From Stictocephala bisonia (Eukaryota; Arthropoda; Insecta; Hemiptera; Membracidae), in the NCBI GenBank assembly GCA_035578905.1, contig JAQJVL010000201.1, forward strand, positions 558,001 through 622,000: a stretch of 64,000 nt of DNA. The letters run 5' to 3'. The position numbers and the translations under genes are program-made. Positions 55,560 to 64,000 of this stretch are shown piece after piece. Under the pieces are notes generated by a model, which did not search any database, had not been told where the DNA came from, and worked only from the letters and a program-made list of their open reading frames with translations. The number at the start of each line of letters is the position of its first letter. Position 1 is the first letter of the stretch.

Positions 55560-56085
55560 ACTGTCCTACTTCCACTCTGTTTCTAAAAAAATAGGATTTA
55601 ATAAAAACTTCCTATTCCAACTGAAGCTATGTTTAAAAAAACTTCTGTTCTCACCATTCATCAACTTTTTGTTAGGAATTCCCTAACTCATATTTTCTTA
55701 AATGCAGGTAAACATTTACAGATATTACACATCCTTACAACTACAGATATGCACATTAAAAGCTATTTACACATTATCCTTATACAATTCCCTTTTACAT
55801 ATCCACCATTCTAAACAGAAATATTTGTGTGCACCACAACAATGGCTTCATACTTGAGTCACCTTCATTATCTTTATTTAAATCTAGAGTTAAAGAATAG
55901 ATGTTTCATCTTGGCATAATATTGTCATTGATAGGCTGCTACTGCTTATTCTTTTTAAACTGTATCGATGTTTTATCTTTTTGTATGTTGACATGTTTTA
56001 TTGTGTTTGCGTTCAACTGTACTAAATTTTAGTCGGGCCTAGTTTTTTCCGACAAAAGTAGGCTTAGTCAGGTTTGCTTATATGT
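55560..56085. other. No gene seen
   Basis: AT-rich spacer. A LINE-like tail is possible near 55870-56040, but no diagnostic motif is present. Confidence 0.35.
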
Positions 56086-56089
56086 CTCT

Positions 56090-57330
56090 TGTTCGTTTAG
56101 TGCTTGTTTGTTTATTGGCCTTGTGCTATCTGATTTTTAAACTACCAAAATGAAAATAGAGATTGTGCTGGTTGTAAGTAGCACATAGATTATAAATAAT
56201 CTGACTCAATTTCATTCGTCATTTGTTGTAAATGGTTTCATGCGGATAAATCCTGTATTAATTTGAAAAAAACATTGTTCAGAAACATAAAGAAAAATGA
56301 CAGCTAGGTTTTCCCTCTTGGCATTGATTATTATCGTAGCATACATTTAAAAAAATTTTGATAAAAAAGTAAGTAAACTTGAAATGGAAATAAAAGAACT
56401 AAAGTCTGAAAATTAAATATTGCTAAGAAAAAAACTTTACAAAATAGTTTTAAAACTAGTAAAACTGAATTGTCTAGGTTAAGCCAGCTGATTGTGGACA
56501 TGAAGGATAATAATGTGGGGCGTTTTCAGAGCGAATAGAGGGTGGCAAAGAGGAACAAGGGGAAGCGGTTGTTGATTTGGAGGGTGGGGCTCTCTCTACC
56601 TCGAATCATTTGAGGTCCTAGGTGAGTTGCAAAATTTTGATGTTGAGAATCTTGGCGACTTCCCCCATCTTGTTGGCAAGAGGAGGGTTGGGCGCAGTGC
56701 GGGGGAGGGGTTGGAGGCACTGAGAGTGAAGGTGAATGGGGGACAGGAAGGTGTTGTTAGACTTGTATCGGACAGCTATGGTAGGGGTTGTGGGGTGAGA
56801 TTGAGAAGATCCAAAATTAGCAAGAGTTTTGAAATATAGGAGTATGTAAGCCTAGGGGAGTCTTTCATGTCCATGATAGATAGAGCAGAGGTGGAAACTA
56901 AACATGCAAAAGATTCTGATTTTTTTTTGATAGTAGGCGGAACTAACGCCATCTAAAATCAAACAAATAAAAACTTGGGTCAAAGGTTGAACAATCTGGC
57001 AGGAGGGCTGAGCGGAAGGGTTCTGTTAGTGGAGACACCTCACATATATGACAGACCTAATAAAAATTTCAAAATCAAAACTTTGAATTAAATCCTTAAA
57101 CAGAAAAATGTAAAATGCACTATTGGGGCTACTTAAATATAAATACCATAATTGATACGAAATGTTTCACTAAACGTGGCCTCCACATGAATGGTGTTGG
57201 TAAGGATGCTCTCAGCAACTTGATAATAAATTATCTGTCGTCAATCTTCTCAAAAACTAACGAAACGGAAAAAACTTGGAACAAAACATAACTGGGATAG
57301 TAACCTAATGGGAATTAGAAAGAAACATCA
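56090..57330 (+). pseudogene. LINE ORF1 with PHD-like finger and SGNH esterase, decayed
   Basis: In order: CAGCK and CCKWFHADKSCINL near 56170-56265 (zinc-finger cysteines and His), a lysine/glutamate-rich helix (KLEMEIKELKSEN), then VRLVSDSYGRGCG (about 56757-56795, the GDS-type Ser block of SGNH esterases), FLIVGGTNA (GGTND block), LLVETPHIYDRPN and RGLHMNGVGKDAL (Asp/His block). The architecture, finger plus coiled coil plus esterase, belongs to CR1-like LINEs. Frameshifts and stops are common. Confidence 0.65.
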
Positions 57331-57369
57331 CTCAAAAAACAAAATTTAAAAAATATGTTCTGTGCTTCA

Positions 57370-59578
57370 GCTAAATTATCAGTAGTCATTGCGAGCGGAC
57401 GTGTTGTTGTTGCGAGTCAGGTCCACACGTGCAGCGATTAGTTTCCTGTTTGTTATGGGTATTTATATTGTTCATTTATAAATAATTTTATTATGTCTGT
57501 CCTGTGTGGCGTGTGTCGTTTTCCATGTGAGGATCCTAGTAAAGTAATTAAGTGTTCTGGAAGTTGTGGTGGTTTTAATCACCTAGACTGTGTGCCAATA
57601 AAAACGCGCAATGCAAAGAAGGATTGGTTTTGTGATGTCTGTCAGCTTGAGAAGAAAAATTTGTCATCCACAGCCAGTAGCAATTCTGCCACTCTTTTGG
57701 AGTAAACGAAGGAGTTCCTGATTAACACCTTGGAGGCTTTAAAACAAGAAATCATGGGTGAAGTGAAAAAAATCACTTCCGAGAATGCTGAGCTTCGTAG
57801 TTCTCTCCAGTTTTTGTCAGATTCTGTTGACAAATCTAACAAGCTAATGGATGACATAAAGAAACAACTAAAGAAAATGCAGGATGAGAACACACAGTTA
57901 ATAAAAGAAAATACTGAGCTTCGTCTTTCTGTTAACAACTTGGAGTTTCGGTTGAGACATGTTGAACAACATTCTAGATGTCAAAACATTGAACTTGACG
58001 GTATTCCGGAAACATCGGGCGAGAACACCAACAAGATTGTCCAGGATGTAGCGGCTGCGATTTGCATGGAGTTCAGGGGAGAGACAGTTGTTGCGGCTCA
58101 TCAAGTACCCTCTTTCAACAAGAAGAGAATACAGCCCATCATTGTGAGGTTTACCAACTACAATGAGCGAGACAGATGGATCTCTAGCTTCAAGTCCTTC
58201 CGGCCTCTCTCAGCGTCCTCTGTGAATACCAGTTTCAGCGGTATGTCTAAAGTATACGTCAATGAACATTTGACTCCAGAGAATAAGTCCTTCTTGGCCA
58301 AGCTAAAAGACGTAGCTAGGATTAAGAACTACAAGTATGTATGGTGTAGAAATGGAAAAATGTTTGTCAGAAAAGATAGTAACAACAAATGTATCAAATT
58401 GAGTGTCTGCAGATACAGCTGTAAGAATGCAAGAAAGTGGTTGCATAAATTTTATTGTTTTGTATATTAGTATAATTGAAGTCATTTATATTATTTCTTT
58501 TATTTTATGAATTCTTGTACATCGTTTGATTGCCTTGATCAAACATTTTTCCATAATCGTAAAGAAAGTTTAATTTGTATTCATCAGAATATTAGAAGTT
58601 TAAGGGAGAATTTCGACCTTTTTTTTTAGTTCATTTGTATCATATAAATGTAGATATTGATATTATAGGGAAATATGGATTTTTATCATGAAAAATATAA
58701 TTATAAAATTACAATTATTTTTTTCTGTCGTAATGAAAATTATAGATCTGGAGAGATAGCTATTTTTGTTAAAGATACTCTTGATGTCAAGGCTATAAAT
58801 TGTCAAATGCAATCAAGTGACGTATTATTGTTAGAATTATATCTTGATCATTGTATGTTTTCACTTCTTGGTATATATCAACAGCAGGAATTCTCAGAAT
58901 TTAACTTTATTCATGAACAGGAATCAATAATGTGTAAATTGAAAACAAATACAGTTATAATATCGATATAAAAAAAGCATACAAGGGAATGGGCATGTTT
59001 TCTTTTGCTTTTGTGTGAAAATAGTTTTCATTCCTTTATTGATGAATATACCAGAATTTGTAATGAGTCAGCTTCATGTATAGATCATATTTTTGTCAGA
59101 CATAAAAATTTAAACATTTTTTCAATTTGGTGTATTTCATATTGGTATAACAGATCATAGTTTAATAGCTCTACTAATACAAAAAATAAAACAAGATACC
59201 CAAAACAATAATAAAAACAGGCATATTGAAAGAAAAAATATAAACTGTTATAAGTTGAAGAATAGTTTATCAAATGTTGACTGGAATTATTTGAACAATT
59301 GTGATTATGTTGACGTAGTAATAATGAACTATTGGACTTGTTTTATTTAATAATGAATGAGCAAATTAATTTAAGCTTAGATGATAGAGTTATTAGTGTT
59401 AAACTATACAACCCAACACGTAAGAGTCCCTGGATAACTGACCTGGACAGAAAAATAAGTTAGCAAGGCTGGTAAAAAGAAAACCTTATGATGTTAAATT
59501 GTCTAATTATTTCAATGGCTTTAAGAACAAAAGAACAACATTAGTTTATTAATATTCGATAGAAAAACGTACTATAAT
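57370..59578 (+). mobile_element. LINE, 5' part, cut at 59578
   Basis: The 5' region near 57385 (CATTGCGAGCGGACGTG) precedes an ORF1, then a decayed endonuclease (ICIHQNIRSLRENFDLF at about 58575-58625, IAIFVKDTLDV, LLGIYQQ, SCIDHIFV near 59080) and a linker (KLYNPTRKSPWITDLD, KRKPYDVKLSNYFNGFKNKR). It stops where the minus-strand LINE's 3' tail begins. No polymerase follows on the plus strand. Confidence 0.75.
57493..58470 (+). pseudogene. LINE ORF1: PHD finger plus coiled coil, one stop
   Basis: Residues 5-52 form a PHD-type finger (CGVCRFPCEDP, CSGSCGGFNHLDCV, WFCDVCQ). A TAA at 57703 interrupts the frame after 70 codons, but the same frame resumes at once and runs to 58470. The second part has a coiled coil of heptads (about 57740-57960) and then an RNA-binding-like region (RCQNIELDGIPE, VVAAHQVPSFNKKRIQPIIV, FVRKDSNNKCIKL) like the L1-type transposase_22 domain. 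Without the stop the protein would be about 325 residues. The esterase of the neighbouring ORF1 at 56.1-57.3 kb is absent. Confidence 0.8.
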
Positions 59579-60130
59579 ATCAATCAATCAATCAATCAAA
59601 ATTAACTTTATTCATAAGGCAAACAATTTGCTCAGATTGGTGTCATTTACAATAGTAATGTTAATAGTACAAGGTACAAAAATAGTTTCAATATTAAAAC
59701 ATAATTTGTTATCTCAACTTGTTGATCTAAAATTAAAGCTTAATCGTAATATTTAATGATTAGGGTACTTATTCTACAAAAAACTCATCTCTATAATACA
59801 GTGGTTTAGTGATGAGGAACATCTTTATTTATTTATTTTTTTTAACATATTGAAATCAGTTAGGTCTCTAATATTGGGTGGTAAATGATTGAAGAATGTT
59901 ATTACTTTACAAGAAGGTTTTTTTAGTGTATATTGATAAGTTATGTTTATTATATGCAAGAAAATTTCCTTTTCATGTTGAGTATTTATGATAAGAATTT
60001 AATTTTGGTAAGCTTTTAAAATTTGATTTAACATGTAAAAGAAGTTGGAAAATAAGTAAACTGTGTACTGTCATAATTCCTGTCTCTTAGAAGTGGTCTT
60101 TTACAGATTCATTTGTTTTCAAATTTAACA

Positions 60131-61531
60131 CTATACGGAGTGCTTTTTACATAACCCTAAAGCGATGTGAGATTCAATTAAAGCATGATATATCATTTTT
60201 AATGTTTTAAAACAACTAAATTTAGAAATTTGTCTTAATGCATATAGACCAGAAGTTATTTTTTTGCAAATTGAATTAATGTGACAGTCCCAACTGAATT
60301 GGCCATCTATATTAAAACCTAAAAATATTACAGTGTCTACTTCACTTAGTAAGCAATCACTCATAAAAATATTAACATTTTCTTTATTTTTTTGCTTAGA
60401 TGATGAGAAGGGAACATATTTTGTTTTGTCTGGATTTGGTAATAAATTTATGCTATGTAAGTTCTGAACAGTATTAGAAAGATTAATAAAAGACGATATT
60501 TCTATATCTGGTTCTGAATCTCCAAATATTTTTATATTTATATCATCAGCAAATAAACAAATGTTATTGGGATTTTTGGTTATTGAGGGAAACCCACTCA
60601 AATATATTAAAAACAATAGTGGTCCCAATATTGATCCCTGGGGGACTCCATATTTTATGATATTTGTTGATGAAGAATAGGTAATCAATTGATTTAAACT
60701 ATTTACATAGTCAATTACTACATACTGTTTTCTGCCAATGAGATTTGACTCAAACCAGCACAACGCTCTCTTTTTAATACCAATATGATTTAATATTTTA
60801 AGTAATAAATCATGGCAAACACTGTCATATGCTTTAGTTAGGTCCATAAAAATCCCTACAACTTTTTCTTTTTTGTCAATAGAATCAATGATTGATTCAC
60901 AAAAATCTACACCAGCATTAACTACAGACTTTCCTTGTCTAAAGCTGCATTGCTGTTTATCTAGTAAATTAGTGTCCTCAAGGAATTTTGACAGTTGTAA
61001 ATACATTACTCTTTCAACAATTTTTGAAAAGCTGGATAACAAAGATAGAGGTCTATAATTAGATAATTCTTTTGAATAACCACTTTTATAGCAGGGTTTG
61101 ATTTTTGAAATTTTTAGTTTTTCGGGGAAATAACTTGAAATTAAAGAGGAATTTATGACATGCAACAATGGTATCATAATACTCGTATATGTTCGAGCCC
61201 TCTTAATTATTGGCATAGGCACTTCATCCCATCCTGTTGAATATTTATTATCAAAGGACATTATTAGTTTATCTAATTCTTCAGAACTAACTGTACTGGG
61301 ATAAAATGTCATAGAGATTTTTTTGTCTGGAAAATCATGTCCTAAATTAGGAATAAATTTGAACTTGGGCAGTATAAAATTGTTAACCATTTCTGTGTAA
61401 TAATCATTAAAGATCTGGCATACATTTCTTACATTAACATTTTTATTATCCTTTATGTATGGGATACTTTTAATTTCAATACTTTTGTTCAAACGATTCT
61501 TTCCAACTTCTTTATTTATAATATTCCACAT
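60131..61531 (-). pseudogene. LINE reverse transcriptase domain
   Basis: An open frame of 466 codons contains [74 protein letters not shown] and FADDINIKIF (catalytic FADD), then IFLGFNIDGQFSWDCHIN. It stops prematurely at LGLCKKHSV: the usual remaining 100 or so residues are in other frames or lost. The domain itself looks intact, but the element is broken on both sides. Confidence 0.82.
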
Positions 61532-62660
61532 AGTTTTACTGACATTTTGAGTTTTCTCTAATAATCTCTCATAAAAGGTATATTTTGCTTTTATAGATTC
61601 ATTTTTTTAATTGCTTCTTTTTCCCATTCAAAATAGATTTTGCAGTTTGATCTTTAGTTTTTCTTACAATCTTACTTAAACTAATAACATCATTTCTTGT
61701 TTTAACAATATCATTAGTAATCTAAGTTTTATTAGTTTTGATTCTACTTTTAACTTTAGGAAAACATGCATCAAAATTATACATAAAAATATCAAAGAAA
61801 ATATGAAATTTGTTTGTCACAGGAGCATTTAAGACACTGATCCAATTTTCACTTAACAAAATATCACAAAACAAACTTACACTATTTTCATTACAATTTC
61901 TACGGTAAGTAACAATATTTTTTCTTAATGGTGAAGTTTCAATAGTTCATCATATATCTCAAATAGATGGGCATCATAATCGGATAATTCAGTGATCATT
62001 CCATAAATTCCTGTTTCATCCGTAGCTATATTAGTGAAAACATTATCGATGCCAGTCTCCTTTGTCTCACATATTCTAGTAGGGAAGTTTACTAAAGCCC
62101 CTATGTGAATTTATGTGAACTTATGTGAATTTAAGATGTTCATCAGTCTACGGGTAGTTTTAGTTTCCTCTAGCACATCAACATTCACATCACCTATAAT
62201 TACGATATTTTTAAATTAATACTTAGTATTTCTAATAATTCATCTAGCTTATCCAGGAATATTGTATCATAACATGCCTTTGGCGTTCTCTTAACACCAG
62301 CCAAGACAAACGAAAATTTTCCTGAGATTACTTTTACTACACAACATTCAAATTCTTTATCAGATACTATCTTTGTGACATCCTTTAAAATCAGTTGTTT
62401 AACATTGAGTTTAGAATTTGCTAGTATTACCCCACCCCCATATGACATATTTCGAGCATAAAAAGATTTTACATGCATGTTTTTTAGATTTAGACAATTT
62501 ATTTCTTCTTCTTTCATTTTGTGCTCAGTTAATACTAATAAGTCAACTGTAATTTCATCCAGTAAAAGTGATAAGATATCTATCCAGAAGGTAAGTGTTG
62601 TATGTTCTAATGCAATATACTGTTTTTTTGTTTTATTGTCCATGTTACAGTTTTTTGTTT
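61532..62660 (-). pseudogene. LINE endonuclease and linker, broken
   Basis: The N-terminal part (62643-62200) has LLVLTEHKMKEEE, MSYGGGVILANS and FVLAGVKRTP. Then, in shifted frames, a DVNVDVLEE segment, a DNVFTNI block, ITELSDYDAHLFEIY (SDH block, here SDYDAH), and finally a KTMWNIINKE linker that leads into the polymerase. At least two frameshifts and several stops. Confidence 0.75.
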
Positions 62661-62836
62661 ATAAACTTTTGATGGAGTGTTGATGCACGAGTTGTTTCAA
62701 TTTGCTTCTCTATGTTACAAAAATTTTTTGAGTAATATTTAAGTTTAAATGATAGGAGAGTGACTTCGCTTCAACAAAATTTGTATCACTACAACTATTT
62801 ACTAAAATCTGTTTATTGTTACTATAATATGATGTA

Positions 62837-64000
62837 CGAGGGCTATTCAGAAAGTAAGGAATGTTTTGGAATTAAAATTAAACCAAGTACAAGAACAAAA
62901 TTTTATTATATACATTTGAAAGAGGAACTAAAATACTACTTCTCTACATAGTTACCATTCAAATTCAGGCACTTATCGTAGCGGTGGACAAGCTTCGAAA
63001 TCCCTGCGTCAAAGAATTCTGCCGCCTGTGATCTCAGCCACGCGGTGATGCTTTCCTGGAGCTCCTCGTCGTTGTCAAACCGCTGCGTTGCCAGCCAAGT
63101 CTTCATTTTTTGGGAATAAGTGAAAATCACTTGGAGCAAGATCAGGACTATAGGGTGGGTGAGGAAAAACTTCCCACTGGAATGAGTTTATCAATTCTTG
63201 TGTCCGGATTGCCGTGTGAGGTCGTGCATTGTCATGCAAAAACAAAATTTTTGATGACAATTTTCCTCGGCACTTGTTTTGGATTGCTCTCCTAAGGTTC
63301 TGCAATGTTTGGCAGTACTGATCAGAGTTTATGGTAGCAGCGCTCTCGAGATAATCAATAAGAAGAACACCTTGCCTGTCCCAGAACACTGTTGCCATGA
63401 TTTTCCTTGCCAACAGAGTTTGAAGACATTTTCGTGGCTTTTTAGGGGAACTTGTGTGCCCCCACTCCATGGACTGTAATTTCGTCTCGGAATTAACGTG
63501 TTTTACCCAGGTTTCATCTCCCATTACGATACGATCCAATAGTGCATCACCATGATCGTGGTAGGCCTCCAAAAACGTCAAAGCTGCCCCCATTCTTTGT
63601 TCTTTATGGCGATCCATAAGCATTTTCGGTACCCATCTTGCACAAAACTTATGGTACAAAAACTAGCTTCTTTGTAACAATTTCAAACAATAAAGTCCGT
63701 GAAACTTATGGAAAACATAGAGCAAGCTCAGTTATTGTGAAACGGCGGCTTTCCCTAACCTTTTCATCAACTTTGGCGACCAGATCGTCAGTCACGATGC
63801 CCGAACGTCCACTCTTCTCTTGATCATGAACGTTGGTTCAGCCATTTTTGAACTGGATACACCACTTGCGGACAGAACTTTCATTCATTATGTTGTTCCC
63901 GTACACTGCACACAATTCCCGATGAATCTCTATTGGTTTTAAGTTTTTTGCTAACAAAAAACGTATCACAGACCCACTTCACAACTGGCGGGATTTTCTA
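62837..64000 (-). mobile_element. mariner element, right part outside the window
   Basis: TA at 62835-62836 followed by CGAGGGCTATTCAGAAAGTA, a mariner-type terminal repeat. The transposase remnant fills the rest of the window on the minus strand; the 5' terminus lies beyond 64000. Confidence 0.85.
62936..63990 (-). pseudogene. mariner transposase (DD34D), several frame breaks
   Basis: From the window edge inward: a helix-turn-helix region in broken frames (HRELCAVYGNNIMNESSVRK, GRSGIVTDDLVAKVDEKV), then an open frame at 63075-63659 with VMGDETWVKH, FLHDNARPHTA and YSPDLAPSDFHLF, which carry the three catalytic aspartates with 34 residues between the last two, and finally the C-terminus (KMKTWLATQRFDNDEELQES, YDKCLNLNGNYVEK) in another frame. 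The frame change is just after DFHLFPK. At least three disruptions, so no active enzyme. Confidence 0.85.

Larger units (their letters stand above)
59578..62690 (-). mobile_element. LINE, minus strand, with (TTGA)n tail
   Basis: 3' tail: plus-strand ATCAATCAATCAATCAATCA at 59579-59598 before a TTTATTC-containing end, that is (TTGA)n on the element strand. Polymerase at 60131-61531 and endonuclease up to about 62660. The insertion point coincides with the cut end of the plus-strand LINE, so it probably inserted into or next to it. The 5' end lacks ORF1. Confidence 0.8.

Noticed and set aside
55490..55560. Inverted AGTACTTGTTATC pair as a terminator or element
   Set aside because: Only about 13 bp of pairing with no other feature.

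Overview
The window is AT-rich animal nuclear DNA, most likely insect. It holds spliced exons with GT/AG borders separated by introns of 4 to 13 kb, tRNA-derived SINEs, many LINE fragments, mariner, pogo, piggyBac and DD41D DNA transposons, an LTR retrotransposon primed by initiator tRNA-Met, and a gene remnant with a DUF8207-type protein common in arthropod genomes. I see no bacterial gene organisation. A hemipteran or other large-genome insect is a reasonable guess, but the sequence alone does not fix the order. One assembly gap of exactly 500 N lies at 14737-15236.

Host genes. (1) Mitochondrial ribosomal protein L1 on the minus strand is represented by two internal exons (12207-12380 and 841-955). 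Its start lies to the right and its end beyond the left edge. (2) An unrecognised plus-strand gene contributes its last two exons (20802-20875 and 25124-25288). (3) A MOSC-domain protein of the mARC family (mitochondrial amidoxime-reducing component) runs on the plus strand from 30635 to 54828. Four exons in correct phase cover about 283 codons; the final exon or exons were not found. Introns 1 and 3 (12.7 and 10.2 kb) are large because they hold satellites, LINEs and an LTR retrotransposon.

Layout. 0-12.4 kb: partial LTR, mRpL1 exons, Penelope-like hammerhead modules, two SINEs and a nearly full-length minus-strand LINE with one stop in its polymerase. 12.6-17.2 kb: an AT hairpin, a retroelement gag remnant split by a piggyBac-type element, then a tail-fibre-like repeat gene facing a DUF8207-type gene, both broken. 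18-25.5 kb: a LINE carrying a SINE, a pogo-type element, a Ty3/gypsy fragment and the unknown gene. 25.8-28.3 kb: an apparently intact DD41D transposon with terminal inverted repeats of about 550 bp. 28.8-30.1 kb: a large palindrome flanked by a roughly 17-bp direct repeat. 30.6-54.8 kb: the mARC gene with satellites of 28, about 37, 42 and 68 bp and the LTR element at 46207-52531. 55-64 kb: a pile-up of four LINEs and the start of a mariner.

The three host genes are not an operon. Two of them are mitochondrial proteins, but nothing in the sequence links them functionally. Almost everything else is mobile DNA at different stages of decay. The youngest pieces by eye are the LTR element (LTRs nearly identical) and the DD41D transposon (open transposase, nearly matching inverted repeats).
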